A DNA stretch of 64,000 bases from Caenibius sp. WL (GCF_019803445.1 NZ_CP081844.1:2554501-2618500); one strand, 5' to 3'. Numbered from the stretch's first letter, positions 16,712 through 26,180 are shown. Translations and numbers: made by a program. Notes: a model not told the origin generated them from the letters alone.

Positions 16712-17656
16712 TCAATCGATCAGGACCGGGCTCAACTGTTCGACCTTGTTGCCGCGTGCATCGCGCAAATCGCGCGGATCGAGCACCGCCGTCGTCTCGA
16801 TCAGGTCCAGCGAAGCCTGCGCCGAAGCATAGCGTTCGGCATCGTTCACCCAGTCCTGCACATGGTCGGCTTCCGCGCCGGGCATGTTGCGCACTTCGGC
16901 CACCGCCGCTTCCACCCGTCCGCTTTCGAGGAACATCTTCGCCCGTTCCAGGCGGCGGCGCGGCGCGGGGGATGGCGAAGTTTCACGGCGCACGATGAAG
17001 AGGTTGTTCAATTCGCGCTGGGTCCGGGCCCAGAACCCTTCGTTGCGCGGCGCGCTGACGAGTTCGGGCGAGAGCCCCTCCAGCCGCGCCATTAACTGGT
17101 CCAGCGTCACCGGATCGCGCGATGCTTCGATAATCGTGCGCACGGCGTTGGGCCGGGCGTCGCCGAACCGCAGGCGCAACTGATCGGCCAGATAGCCGAG
17201 CGGCGCACCGCGTTCCATGGAACGGCGCGTGGCGAAAGCGATCAACAGCCCTTCGGCGCGGGCTGCATTGCCCGATGCCGCTTGCGCCTGAAGATCGAGC
17301 CGGGCCAGACGCTGTTCCATCGCGGCGAGACGCTGGTCGAAGCCGCCTTGCGCTTCCGCCACCGTTTCCACGGCAGCCACGGCATCGGCCGCAGCGGCCA
17401 CCGTTTCCGGATCGGTCTTGGGTTCGGCCGTGGCGGCAGGCGGGATCGCGATCATCGGCGCCGGTTCCACCGCCTGTTCCATCCCCACCAGCGCGCCGAT
17501 ATCGAACCCGCGTTCCCACGCCATCCAGCCGACCAGTCCCCCGCCTACGGCGAAGGCGGCGGCTGCGGATAACAGAACCGCCTTCCATCCCGGCCCGCGC
17601 ACAGGTGCGGCGGGTCGCGCTGGCTGCATCGGCAGTGTCTGCGGGTGTTCTTCCAT
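16712..17656 (-). CDS. Mic60/mitofilin-like inner membrane protein (COG4223 type)
   Basis: 314 residues: a short proline-rich cytoplasmic N-terminus, one membrane segment near 24-46 (AVLLSAAAAFAVGGGLVGW), an acidic Ala/Pro linker, a coiled coil (about 105-130, GFDQRLAAMEQRLARLDLQA), then a helical C-terminal region. This layout, and the position directly after hemC-hemD on the same strand, match the alphaproteobacterial Mic60 homologues, which shape intracytoplasmic membranes in some species. It is shorter than those of Rhodobacter-type bacteria. The ATG at 17656 is preferred over a GTG at 17689. The family is assigned from layout and context, not from a clear motif. Confidence 0.65.
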   Translation of the reverse strand: MEEHPQTLPMQPARPAAPVRGPGWKAVLLSAAAAFAVGGGLVGWMAWERGFDIGALVGMEQAVEPAPMIAIPPAATAEPKTDPETVAAAADAVAAVETVAEAQGGFDQRLAAMEQRLARLDLQAQAASGNAARAEGLLIAFATRRSMERGAPLGYLADQLRLRFGDARPNAVRTIIEASRDPVTLDQLMARLEGLSPELVSAPRNEGFWARTQRELNNLFIVRRETSPSPAPRRRLERAKMFLESGRVEAAVAEVRNMPGAEADHVQDWVNDAERYASAQASLDLIETTAVLDPRDLRDARGNKVEQLSPVLID

Positions 17657-17711
17657 ATGGTTCCGACCTGTAGTGTACGAATGCCCCACTGCTCACAGCA
17701 GGGCCGCAGGG

Positions 17712-18392
17712 TCAATGGCACATGTCCCGTGCCAAGGCCAGCAGATCGGCTTCGCGCGGGCGTTGCGCGACATGCCGGGCCGCCCAGCCTTGCCCCGCCG
17801 CTTCGGCGATACGCGGCCCCAGCGCGGCAAGAGCGATCCTTTCGCGCGGCAGGTCCAGCCGGTCGCATTCGCTCGCCAGATGGCGCGCAGCCACGGCAGA
17901 ATGGAGCAGAACCGTCGCTCCCCTGCTGAGGCAAGCAGCCAAAGCATCGGAAACCGGCAGGGAAACGTTCTCATAAGCCACGCGCGTGGCAATGGATATT
18001 CCGGCAGGCGGCTGCACCGGCACGTGTTCGGCCCCGGTAACACGTAGAAACGCGTGCTCTTCGCCCGCGAGCCGGTCCACAACGCCTTGCAGGTAACCTT
18101 CCCCGGTCACCGCCACGGAAAATCCGGCATCGCGTGCGGCCTGCGCGGTCGCATCGCCCACCGCATAGACCGGCTTCCCCGTCCAGTCGGCGCGGGCGGG
18201 ACCGAAATGACGGATCGCATTCGCGCTGCCGATCAGAAGACCATCGAAACCGGCAGGATCGGGAACATCCCATGCGACCGGGCGAATGGCGAACAGCGGT
18301 TCGCCCTGGATCGGCAATCCCATGGCACGCGCGGCGGCAAGAGTGGCGGAAAGGCCCGGCTCCGGCCGGATAGCGATCAGCGCTCCGGTCAT
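17712..18392 (-). CDS. hemD: Uroporphyrinogen-III synthase HemD
   Basis: 226 residues. Closes and inverts ring D of hydroxymethylbilane to give uroporphyrinogen III. The sequence is divergent, as is usual for HemD. It shows the bilobed pattern: FDGLLIGSANAIRHF in the first lobe, GKPVYAVGDATAQAAR, then SRGATVLLHSAVAARHL in the second. The identification is strengthened by the 4-bp ATGA overlap with the hemC stop codon, which indicates translational coupling. Confidence 0.92.
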   Translation of the reverse strand: MTGALIAIRPEPGLSATLAAARAMGLPIQGEPLFAIRPVAWDVPDPAGFDGLLIGSANAIRHFGPARADWTGKPVYAVGDATAQAARDAGFSVAVTGEGYLQGVVDRLAGEEHAFLRVTGAEHVPVQPPAGISIATRVAYENVSLPVSDALAACLSRGATVLLHSAVAARHLASECDRLDLPRERIALAALGPRIAEAAGQGWAARHVAQRPREADLLALARDMCH

Positions 18393-19318
18393 GCCGATCC
18401 GCTGAAATGCCGGGTGATGGACGCGTCGGCCTGGGCCAACAGGTCTTGCGCCAGCGCGGCCGGAGCCGCCGCGTCATCGGCCGGGAAACGCGCTTCGCCA
18501 TCGACCCGGGCGGTGCCGTCCGGGCTGAACAGCGCGGCCCGCATCACGATCATATCGGCTTCGATCCGGGCATGCACAGCCACCGGACTGTGACAATTGC
18601 CGCCAAGCGCGAGCAGCAGGGCGCGTTCAGCCATGACCCGGGCCCGGCTCGACCTGTCATCGATCGCGGCGAGCAGCGCCCGCGCGGCGGCATCGTCCGC
18701 CCTGCATTCGATACCGATGGCCCCCTGCGCCGGGGCCGGAAGCCATGCCTCCACCGGCAAAGGCGCGCCGCCGTATCCGCCGCCCAACCGTTCGAGCCCG
18801 GCAGCCGCGAGCAGAGTCGCGTCCGCTTCACCCGCCGCCAGCTTGCCCAGCCGCGTGGCGACATTGCCCCGGAAGGGAACGATCGTGCAATCGGGCCGCA
18901 AGTGGAGCAACTGCGCGGCGCGGCGCGGGGCGCTGGTGCCCACGCGCGCCCCGGCGGGCAGGTCCGCGATCCCCGCCGCCCCGAACAGGACATCGCGTAC
19001 ATCGGCGCGCGGCAGGATCGCGGCGATGGCCAGCCATTCGGGCCGGATCGTTTCGACATCCTTCATCGAATGGACGGCGGCATCGATACGCCGTTCGTGC
19101 AGCCACTGGTCCAGTTCCTTGGTCCACAGCGCCTTGCCGCCGATTTCAGCCAGCGGACGATCCTGAATCCGATCCCCCGTAGCGATCACGGGCACCAGTT
19201 CCACCACGCTTTCATCCCACCCATGGGCGGCGCAAAGCCGCGCACGGGCTTCTTCCGCCTGGGCCATGGCCAGCGGCGAGGATCGGGTTCCAAGGCGAAG
19301 TCTGGGCTGTATCGTCAT
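18389..19318 (-). CDS. hemC: Porphobilinogen deaminase HemC
   Basis: 309 residues. Condenses four porphobilinogen molecules into hydroxymethylbilane, using a dipyrromethane cofactor bound to a cysteine. That cysteine is C242 in GGNCHSPV, and the catalytic Asp lies in HSMKDVET at about 87. Other motifs are LRLGTRSSPLAMAQ at the N-terminus, GTSAPRRAAQL and PFRGNVATRL. The start at 19318 fits the family N-terminus; the frame extends much further upstream, antisense to tsaD, without reason. First gene of a hemC-hemD-Mic60-like unit. It is divergent from tsaD with 45 bp between. Confidence 0.96.
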   Translation of the reverse strand: MTIQPRLRLGTRSSPLAMAQAEEARARLCAAHGWDESVVELVPVIATGDRIQDRPLAEIGGKALWTKELDQWLHERRIDAAVHSMKDVETIRPEWLAIAAILPRADVRDVLFGAAGIADLPAGARVGTSAPRRAAQLLHLRPDCTIVPFRGNVATRLGKLAAGEADATLLAAAGLERLGGGYGGAPLPVEAWLPAPAQGAIGIECRADDAAARALLAAIDDRSSRARVMAERALLLALGGNCHSPVAVHARIEADMIVMRAALFSPDGTARVDGEARFPADDAAAPAALAQDLLAQADASITRHFSGSA

Positions 19319-19363
19319 TGCGGCTGCTTGCCCTAATGCGCAATGTCGTTCAGGGGAAGCACG

Positions 19364-20398
19364 ATGGCGACGATCCTCGGCATAGAATCGAGTTGTGACG
19401 AAACGGCGGCCGCGCTGGTCACATCGGAACGGGCGATCCTGGCGCAACATATCGCGTCTCAGGACGAGGTGCACCGCCCCTATGGCGGCGTCGTGCCGGA
19501 AATCGCCGCGCGCGCCCATGCCGAACGGTTGGCGCCGCTGATCGAAGCGACGCTGGCCAACGCCGGATGCACTCTGGCCGATGTCGATGCCATTGCCGCC
19601 ACCGCCGGGCCCGGCCTGATCGGCGGCGTGATGGTCGGGCTGGTTACGGGCAAGGCGCTGGCCATGGCCAGCGGCAAGCCGCTGATCGCGATCAACCATC
19701 TGGAAGGCCACGCCCTTTCCCCCCGCCTTGCCGATGCAACGCTGGTCTTCCCCTATGCGCTGCTGCTGGTGTCGGGCGGGCATTGCCAGATTCTGCGGGT
19801 CGATGGGGTCGGCCGCTATCGCCGCATGGCCACGACGATCGACGATGCGCTGGGCGAAGCATTCGACAAGACCGCAAAAATCCTCGGCCTCGGTTATCCC
19901 GGCGGGCCGAAAGTGGAAAAGCTGGCGCAGGCGGGCGATGCCAGGGCCGTTCCCCTACCCCGCCCGTTGCTCGGCAGCCATGAACCGCATTTCTCCTTCG
20001 CGGGCCTCAAAAGCGCGGTACTGCGCGCCAAGGAAAGCGGGCAGTACCGGGAGGAGGATCTCGCGGCCAGTTTCCAACAGGCCGCTATCGATTGCGTGAT
20101 CGACCGTCTGCAACGCGCGCTGGCCGGCATGGGCGATGTGACCGCGCTGGTCGTGGCGGGCGGCGTCGCCGCCAACCGCCCGATGCGGGAAGCGCTGGAG
20201 CGGCTTGCACAAACCCATGGCCTGCCGTTCACCGCCCCGCCTTTGCCGCTGTGCACAGATAACGCGGCTATGATCGCCTGGGCCGGGGCCGAACGCTATA
20301 CCCAAGGCCAGTCCGATCCGCTCGATTTCGCTGCCCGGCCGCGCTGGCCGCTCGATCCCGATGCGGAACCGGTGCGCGGCGCGGGGGTCAAGGCATGA
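19364..20398 (+). CDS. tsaD: tRNA N6-adenosine threonylcarbamoyltransferase TsaD
   Basis: 344 residues. Transfers the threonylcarbamoyl group to A37 of ANN-decoding tRNAs as part of the TsaBDE complex. The metal-binding histidines H112 and H116 sit in NHLEGH. Further ASKHA-fold motifs are [44 protein letters not shown] and [19 protein letters not shown] lies seven bases before the ATG at 19364; an upstream in-frame ATG at 19343 has no such site. It leads an operon with gpsA (4-bp overlap) and a flippase. Confidence 0.97.
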   Translation: MATILGIESSCDETAAALVTSERAILAQHIASQDEVHRPYGGVVPEIAARAHAERLAPLIEATLANAGCTLADVDAIAATAGPGLIGGVMVGLVTGKALAMASGKPLIAINHLEGHALSPRLADATLVFPYALLLVSGGHCQILRVDGVGRYRRMATTIDDALGEAFDKTAKILGLGYPGGPKVEKLAQAGDARAVPLPRPLLGSHEPHFSFAGLKSAVLRAKESGQYREEDLAASFQQAAIDCVIDRLQRALAGMGDVTALVVAGGVAANRPMREALERLAQTHGLPFTAPPLPLCTDNAAMIAWAGAERYTQGQSDPLDFAARPRWPLDPDAEPVRGAGVKA

Positions 20399-21414
20399 CG
20401 GACGAGAGCAGGACAGAACAAGGGCCTCGGGTCGGCGTGATCGGCGCCGGGGCATGGGGCACCGCGCTGGCGCAGATGCTCGCCTCCGATGGCCGCGAAG
20501 TGCTGATCTGGGCTCTCGAAAGCGAGGTGGTGGACGATATCAACGCCAACCGCCGCAACAGCCTCTATCTGCCTTCGGCGGAACTCGCCCCTTCCATCCG
20601 GGCAACCGGCGATCTGACCCGGGCCGCATCCTGCGATGCGCTTCTGCTTGTCACCCCCGCGCAGCATCTCGCCGCCATTCTCGGCCAGATTCCCAGCCTT
20701 CCGCGCGATCTGGTTCTGTGCAGCAAGGGGATCGAGAATGGCACCGGCCGGTTGATGAGCGATGTCGCCCGCGATGCCGCCCCCGCCAGCGAAATCGCGG
20801 TGCTTTCCGGCCCCACGTTCGCGCACGAGGTTGCCGCCGGGCAGCCGACCGCCGTGACGCTGGCGTGCGGGGGCGGCGATGCGCAGTGGGAGCGGCTAGC
20901 CCCGGTCATCGCGCGCCCGGCCTTCCGCCCCTATTTCTCCAGCGATGTCGTCGGGGCCGAAGTCGGCGGCGCGGTCAAGAATGTCCTCGCCATCGCTTGC
21001 GGCGTGGTGGATGGGCTGGCGCTGGGCCAGAATGCCCGCGCGGCGCTGATCGCGCGCGGCTATGCCGAAATGCTTCGCTTCGGCGAAGCGCTGGGCGGGC
21101 AGGCGGCGACATTGGCGGGCCTGTGCGGCCTGGGCGATCTGGTGCTGACCTGCTCCTCCACCTCCAGCCGCAATTTCTCGCTCGGCAAGGCGCTTGGCGA
21201 AGGGCAGGCCCCGGCCGCGCTGATGGCTGACCGGCGAACCGTGGCCGAAGGCGCCTTCACCGCGCCGGTACTGGTCCAACTGGCCCAAAGGCACGGCGTT
21301 TCCATGCCAATTGTCGAAGCGGTCCATGCTCTGCTGAACGGCGCGCCCGCGCACGATGTGGTGCGCGAAATCCTTGCCCGCCCGCTCAAGCCCGAACAGG
21401 AAGAGCCTGCGTGA
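20395..21414 (+). CDS. gpsA: Glycerol-3-phosphate dehydrogenase [NAD(P)+] GpsA
   Basis: 339 residues. Makes sn-glycerol-3-phosphate from dihydroxyacetone phosphate for phospholipid synthesis. The N-terminal NAD(P) motif is [13 protein letters not shown] (17-22 GAGAWG). The lysine in [13 protein letters not shown] and the [12 protein letters not shown] segment are family signatures. It overlaps the tsaD stop by ATGA and the next gene by GTGA, so the three genes are translationally coupled. Confidence 0.96.
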   Translation: MTDESRTEQGPRVGVIGAGAWGTALAQMLASDGREVLIWALESEVVDDINANRRNSLYLPSAELAPSIRATGDLTRAASCDALLLVTPAQHLAAILGQIPSLPRDLVLCSKGIENGTGRLMSDVARDAAPASEIAVLSGPTFAHEVAAGQPTAVTLACGGGDAQWERLAPVIARPAFRPYFSSDVVGAEVGGAVKNVLAIACGVVDGLALGQNARAALIARGYAEMLRFGEALGGQAATLAGLCGLGDLVLTCSSTSSRNFSLGKALGEGQAPAALMADRRTVAEGAFTAPVLVQLAQRHGVSMPIVEAVHALLNGAPAHDVVREILARPLKPEQEEPA

Positions 21415-22898
21415 CGGAAAAGGCAGCGCAGGACGATATCGCCGCCCTTGCCAAGGGGGGGCGAACCAATTTCCTCGGTTTTCTGCTGCGCCTCGCCGCG
21501 CGGTTGCCGTTCCTGTTCATTGCCGGGCGGCTTTACGGCGCCGATGCCCTTGGCCGTTTCGCCTATGCACTGGTGATCGTCGAACTGCTGGGCCAGCTCT
21601 GCGCTCTGGGCCAGAAGCGGGGCCTTGCCCAATGGCTGTCGCACGATGACGAACGGCCCCCGGCGAATATCATCGCGGACGGGCTGTTCCTCGCCGGGCT
21701 GTTTTCGCTCACCGCCGCGCTCGTGCTCTACGCCTTTCCGCTGCCGATGTTTCCCAGCGGCGAATACACCGCGATCGACCGGCTCCTGCCGTTCGGCCTC
21801 ATTTTCCTCGCGCTGACCGAAGTCGCGCTGGCGGCGCAAGCCTATCGCTTCGATGTCGGCACCACCGTGCGCGCCCGCGCGATCGTGGAGCCATGGACGA
21901 TTTCGATCATGGCCGGGGTGATGTTCCTGCTGGTCCCTGAAAGCGGCCTGTCGATCGCCTATCTGCTGTCGGTCATCGCGGCGGCGGTCACCGCTTTCAT
22001 CCCCCTGCTGCGCACGTATGGCCTGCCCCAGAAATGGAGCCCGCAGCCGGTCGTGATGTGGCAGCTGGTGCGGCAGAGCCTGCCGCTGGCGACCGCGGAT
22101 GCCATCGAATGGGGCACGCGGCGCATCGACATCGCCATTCTCGGCCTGTTCGCTTCGCCCGCCACTGTCGGCATCTATTACATCGCCCAACAGGTCGCCA
22201 GCCTGCCGCAGAAGCTTAAGACCAGTTTCGAGCCGATCCTCGGCCCGGTCATCACCCGCAATCTCAAGGAAAAGAACTACGCCGCCATCGCCAGGCAGGT
22301 CAGCCAGGTGGGGTTCTGGATCACCGCCGCGCAGGCCGGGATCGCGCTGGCGCTGGGCATTCCGGGCGAAGGCGTGATGGGCCTTGTCGGCCCCGGCTTC
22401 GTGGCCGGAACGGGGGCCATGGCGCTGCTGCTTGCGGCGGAAGTGGTGGCGGCCACGGCGGTGGTTTCCGAAGCCGCGCTGGTCTATGTCGCGCGTATCC
22501 GCAATCTGTGGATTTCGCTGCTGACCATCGGTTTCCAGGCCCTCGTCAGCGTGGGCTTCATCGTGCTGGCAAAAGACCTGGGTCTGGGCGAACTCTATTG
22601 GGCGGCCGCCGTCGCCGCCGCGCTGATGGTGGCGCTCGCCGCATCGTCCCTTGCCAAGGCATGGCTGCTGTCCCGCATTCTCGACCAGCGGATCAACAAC
22701 TGGCGCTGGGCGCTCATCTGGGCCGCGATTCCGGCGGGGCTAGTCGGCTCGATCGCCACCCGCATGCCCGAATGGATGGAACTGCTGTTCGGCATTCCGG
22801 CCATTCTGCTCGCTTATGGCTGGGTGATCTGGCGCAAGGGATTCGGCCCGGAAGACCGGGTGCTGTTCCGCCGCAAGATCGATCATCAGGCTGGCTGA
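21411..22898 (+). CDS. Polysaccharide/oligosaccharide flippase (MOP superfamily)
   Basis: 495 residues with about 12-14 hydrophobic segments, in the Wzx-like branch of the MOP exporter superfamily. Signs are the N-terminal RTNFLGFLLRLAARLPFLFI, YGADALGRFAYALVIVE and IDIAILGLFASPATVGIYYI. It probably moves lipid-linked saccharides across the inner membrane. It starts with GTG at 21411, overlapping gpsA by four bases. No glycosyltransferases lie nearby, so the substrate is unknown. Confidence 0.82.
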   Translation: MTEKAAQDDIAALAKGGRTNFLGFLLRLAARLPFLFIAGRLYGADALGRFAYALVIVELLGQLCALGQKRGLAQWLSHDDERPPANIIADGLFLAGLFSLTAALVLYAFPLPMFPSGEYTAIDRLLPFGLIFLALTEVALAAQAYRFDVGTTVRARAIVEPWTISIMAGVMFLLVPESGLSIAYLLSVIAAAVTAFIPLLRTYGLPQKWSPQPVVMWQLVRQSLPLATADAIEWGTRRIDIAILGLFASPATVGIYYIAQQVASLPQKLKTSFEPILGPVITRNLKEKNYAAIARQVSQVGFWITAAQAGIALALGIPGEGVMGLVGPGFVAGTGAMALLLAAEVVAATAVVSEAALVYVARIRNLWISLLTIGFQALVSVGFIVLAKDLGLGELYWAAAVAAALMVALAASSLAKAWLLSRILDQRINNWRWALIWAAIPAGLVGSIATRMPEWMELLFGIPAILLAYGWVIWRKGFGPEDRVLFRRKIDHQAG

Positions 22899-22972
22899 GC
22901 CGCTCGACTGGCCGCCCCTGAAAGGCATTCAGTCGCCGTTCACCGGTTCGGCGCGAACTTTTCACCGTCCAT

Positions 22973-23008
22973 GCCAAGCACTTGGAGGGGGCCAAACACT
23001 TGGAGGGG
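22973..23008 (+). repeat. Tandem 18-bp duplication carrying the ribosome-binding site
   Basis: GCCAAGCACTTGGAGGGG (22973-22990) is followed directly by a second copy with one change (22991-23008). Each copy ends in GGAGGGG. The second lies six bases before the ATG of the VWA lipoprotein, so the gene has two Shine-Dalgarno-like sites in a row. Confidence 0.85.
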
Positions 23009-23014
23009 ATTGTG

Positions 23015-24673
23015 ATGCGCCTTGCCAGATTGACCGCTGCCACCTGCCTTGCCGCCCTCCTCGCCGGATGCGCCGCGCAACAGCAAAGCGAACGCGTCTC
23101 CAGCGCGGGGCAAAGGCCGGATCAGGCCACGAGCGACCACGCGCCTCCCCCTCCGCCACCGCCTCCCCCATCGGCGGCAGAAACGCTCAGGCAGGCATCC
23201 CCGATGGCGAACATCGCCATGGAACGCCGGATGCCGGGCTACTACGTGCCGCCGGTGATCGTCCCCGGCAAACGGGACAACGAACGCTATGACGGGAAGG
23301 AAGTCTCCCCCGTCAAACTGGCCATATCCGAACCGGTTTCGACCTTTTCCGTGGATGTCGACACCGGGGCCTATGCCAACAGCCGCCGCTTCCTCTCGCA
23401 AGGCGCGCTGCCGCCCAAGGATGCCGTGCGGACCGAGGAGATGATCAACTATTTCCGCTACGCCTATCCGGCCCCGGCGGCGAAAACCACGCCGTTCACT
23501 GTCACCACCGATGTTGCGCGAACACCATGGAATCCTGAAACGCGCCTGCTGCGTATCGGGTTGCGCGGCTACGATCTGGCTCGTTCGGCCCGCCCGCCGG
23601 CCAATCTCGTTTTCCTCGTCGATGTGTCGGGTTCGATGTTCAGCGCCGACAAGCTGCCGCTGGTTAAGACCGCGCTCTCCGGCCTCGCCGGGGAACTGGG
23701 ACCGCGGGACAAGATTGCGATCGTCGCCTATGCCGGGGCCGCCGGGCTGGTGCTCGAACCCACGAACGACACCCGCAAAATTCGCGATGCACTGGAAAAA
23801 TTGCGCGCGGGCGGTTCCACCGCCGGCGGCGCGGGCTTGCAGCTTGCCTATCAGATCGCGCGTGACAGCCGCATCGAAGGTGGGGTGAACCGGGTGATCC
23901 TGGCCACCGATGGCGATTTCAACGTCGGTGTCAGCGACAACAAGGCGCTGATCGAGATGGTCGAAAAGCAGCGTGACAGCGGCATCACTCTCACCACGCT
24001 CGGCTTCGGCACAGGCAATTACAACGAAGCGATGATGGAGCAGATCGCCAATCACGGAAACGGCAATTACGCCTACATCGACAGCGCGCTGGAAGCCCGC
24101 AAGGTTTTGAACGATGAAATGGCCTCCACGCTGTTCACCATCGCCAAGGATGTGAAGATCCAGGTGGAATTCAATCCGGCCGAAGTCAGCCAGTATCGCC
24201 TGCTAGGCTACGAAAACCGCGCTTTGCGCGAAGAAGATTTCGACAACGACAAGGTTGATGCCGGCGAAATCGGTGCCGGGCACCAGGTGACGGCGATCTA
24301 TGAAATCGTTCCCGCCCATGCCAGGGGATGGATCGCGCCGCGCCGTTATGGCGACGCCCCGCCTGCCGCCGCCACGGCCCGGGCGGGCGAACTGGCCTTT
24401 GTCAAACTGCGCTACAAGCTGCCCGATGGCGATACCTCGCGCCTGATCGAGCGGACCGTGCCCGCCGCCGGACTGCGCACTGCTGCGCTTCCCACCGGCG
24501 ATATGGCCTTTGCCGCGGCCGTGGCCGCATTCGGGCAGAAATTGCGCGGCGATCCTCTGCTGGGCAATTTCTCCTATGCGGATATCGGCGCCTTGGCGGG
24601 CAGGCAGACCGATTTCTGGCGGCAGGAATTCATCCGTCTGACGGGCGTGGCAGGGGGTATCGCCACCAATTGA
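23015..24673 (+). CDS. VWA-domain lipoprotein, YfbK type
   Basis: 552 residues. A lipoprotein signal has its lipid-attachment cysteine at 19 (ALLAGC). A run of nine prolines at about 44-52 follows, then a vWF-A-associated N-terminal region (STFSVDVDTGAYANSRR). The VWA domain has an intact metal site, DVSGS at 203-207, plus TDGDFNVG. A C-terminal domain of the DUF3520 type comes last. Members are envelope proteins of unclear role that probably bind partners through the metal site. The ATG at 23015 follows a duplicated Shine-Dalgarno. Confidence 0.88.
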   Translation: MRLARLTAATCLAALLAGCAAQQQSERVSSAGQRPDQATSDHAPPPPPPPPPSAAETLRQASPMANIAMERRMPGYYVPPVIVPGKRDNERYDGKEVSPVKLAISEPVSTFSVDVDTGAYANSRRFLSQGALPPKDAVRTEEMINYFRYAYPAPAAKTTPFTVTTDVARTPWNPETRLLRIGLRGYDLARSARPPANLVFLVDVSGSMFSADKLPLVKTALSGLAGELGPRDKIAIVAYAGAAGLVLEPTNDTRKIRDALEKLRAGGSTAGGAGLQLAYQIARDSRIEGGVNRVILATDGDFNVGVSDNKALIEMVEKQRDSGITLTTLGFGTGNYNEAMMEQIANHGNGNYAYIDSALEARKVLNDEMASTLFTIAKDVKIQVEFNPAEVSQYRLLGYENRALREEDFDNDKVDAGEIGAGHQVTAIYEIVPAHARGWIAPRRYGDAPPAAATARAGELAFVKLRYKLPDGDTSRLIERTVPAAGLRTAALPTGDMAFAAAVAAFGQKLRGDPLLGNFSYADIGALAGRQTDFWRQEFIRLTGVAGGIATN

Positions 24674-24726
24674 TCGCACGGCCGATTGCGCTTTCCCCTG
24701 CTTCCCCCGGCGGTTAAGGATGGGCC

Positions 24727-25461
24727 ATGCGGACCGGCCACACCATCCCCCTCGTCGCAGGTGCCTGCCTCACGGCGGCAATGGCTGTGGCCGCATCGCA
24801 CTGGGGCGCGGCCGCTATCGCGCAACGCCTCGAAGCACAATCGCGGCAAGCGCTGGCCAGTGCCAACGCCCCGGGTGTGACCGCCCGTTTCCTTATTCGC
24901 CAATGGCCGACCCGCCATCCCACATTGGAAGGCGGGGAGAAACTGAACGAATCCGCCCGCACCCGCGCGGCAGTGGCCGTGGCGGCCATTCCCGGCGTGG
25001 GCGGGGTTCATTGGGCCGATGGCACCAGCCTGGGCATCGTCACCCCCGCCACTCGGCCGCTGCATTGCCAGGACGACGTCGACGCGCTGCTTCACGCCCG
25101 CACGATCCGGTTCGAGGAGGCGAGCAGCGCCATCGATCCGCGCAGCCTCGATCTGGTGAACGAAGTCGCCACCGCGCTACGCCCATGCCTCGGCAGCGTG
25201 ATCGCCATTATCGGCCACACCGACAGTTCCGGTAACGAACGGCGCAATATCGCCCTGTCGCGAGAGCGCGCGGAAGCCGTTCGGGAAGCGCTGATCGAAC
25301 GCGGCATCCCGGAAGAAGGCCTGCGTGCCAGCGGGATCGGCTCCAGCCGCCCCGTGAACGGGCTCGATTCCAACGATCCGGCCAATCGGCGAATCGAATT
25401 TTCGGTGATCGAGAAAGTGCCGCTGCGCCCCACACCGGTCGATGCGCCCGGTCCACGATAG
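24727..25461 (+). CDS. OmpA-family protein with N-terminal membrane anchor
   Basis: 244 residues. An N-terminal hydrophobic segment (IPLVAGACLTAAMAVAA) is followed by about 90 residues of unassigned sequence. The C-terminal OmpA-like peptidoglycan-binding domain has IIGHTDSSGNERRNIALSRE and NRRIEF. The DPANRR element holds the Asp and Arg that bind diaminopimelate. It likely tethers the membrane to peptidoglycan. AAGGA precedes the ATG. It is followed after 13 bp by a 37-codon gene and a helix-hairpin-helix gene. Confidence 0.85.
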   Translation: MRTGHTIPLVAGACLTAAMAVAASHWGAAAIAQRLEAQSRQALASANAPGVTARFLIRQWPTRHPTLEGGEKLNESARTRAAVAVAAIPGVGGVHWADGTSLGIVTPATRPLHCQDDVDALLHARTIRFEEASSAIDPRSLDLVNEVATALRPCLGSVIAIIGHTDSSGNERRNIALSRERAEAVREALIERGIPEEGLRASGIGSSRPVNGLDSNDPANRRIEFSVIEKVPLRPTPVDAPGPR

Positions 25462-25474
25462 GACAACCCGCGCC

Positions 25475-25588
25475 ATGCCCATCTGGTTGGAACTTCTCGT
25501 CCTCGCGCTGATCGCCTATGGCGTCGGCCTGACCATCGGCTGGGCGATCTGGGCCCGACCCGGCGGCGAATTGGGAGGAAAGGAATAA
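25475..25588 (+). CDS. 37-residue single-pass membrane microprotein
   Basis: A short frame starting MPIWLELLVLALIAYGVGLT, with one hydrophobic helix (about residues 3-26), a basic/aromatic flank (WAIWARPG) and a Gly/Lys/Glu tail. It begins 13 bp after the OmpA-like stop and ends directly against the ATG of the next gene. Its last codons supply that gene's GGAGGAAAGGA Shine-Dalgarno. The tight packing and codon use support a real gene. Function unknown; it may be a small partner of one of its neighbours. Confidence 0.65.
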   Translation: MPIWLELLVLALIAYGVGLTIGWAIWARPGGELGGKE

Positions 25589-26167
25589 ATGACGGTGCTG
25601 TTGGAACAATACTGGTGGGTGCTGGTCATCGCGTTGCTGATCGGCGTGGCCGTGGCTTGGGCCATTTTTGGGCGAGCCACAAAAACGCGCGTTGAAACAA
25701 CCATTTCCCCCGATGTTCTCGATGAAGGCGCAGCACCCGCGCGGCGCAACCAGGCGTTGATCGATGCGCCGCCAGCAACACAGGCCGCCAAACCGCATAC
25801 CCCCAGCGCCGCACCGGTTCAGACCACCGAGCCCCAGCCCGCTCCGCCCCCGCCAGTTCCGCCTGTCCCTGCGCCCGAAACAGCCCCGGCGCAGCCGGCC
25901 GCGCCGCAAGCTGCGGCATCGACTGGCGCTGGAGATGATCTCACCCGGATCAAGGGGTTAGGGCCGAAACTTTCACAATTGCTGCAATCCCTGGGGATTA
26001 CCCGATTCGACCAGATTGCTGCCTGGAGCGACAGCGATATCGACCGGATCGATGCGCAGCTTGGGAAGTTTCAGGGGCGTATCCGGCGCGATAACTGGGT
26101 GGAACAGGCCGGTTATCTCGCCAAAGGGGATACCGCCGGCTTCGAAGGGCGGTTCGGCAAGATCTGA
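25589..26167 (+). CDS. Membrane-anchored helix-hairpin-helix protein
   Basis: 192 residues. An N-terminal membrane segment (YWWVLVIALLIGVAVAWAIF) is followed by a long Pro/Ala linker (about 45-115) and a C-terminal helix-hairpin-helix-like domain (DDLTRIKGLGPKLSQLL, then GITRFDQIAAWSD). That domain resembles the extra C-terminal domain on some alphaproteobacterial NuoE proteins. A cytoplasmic domain on a long flexible tether is the likely topology. The start follows the preceding stop codon directly. DNA binding is possible but unproven. Confidence 0.75.
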   Translation: MTVLLEQYWWVLVIALLIGVAVAWAIFGRATKTRVETTISPDVLDEGAAPARRNQALIDAPPATQAAKPHTPSAAPVQTTEPQPAPPPPVPPVPAPETAPAQPAAPQAAASTGAGDDLTRIKGLGPKLSQLLQSLGITRFDQIAAWSDSDIDRIDAQLGKFQGRIRRDNWVEQAGYLAKGDTAGFEGRFGKI

Positions 26168-26180
26168 CTCTTGTACGCTC

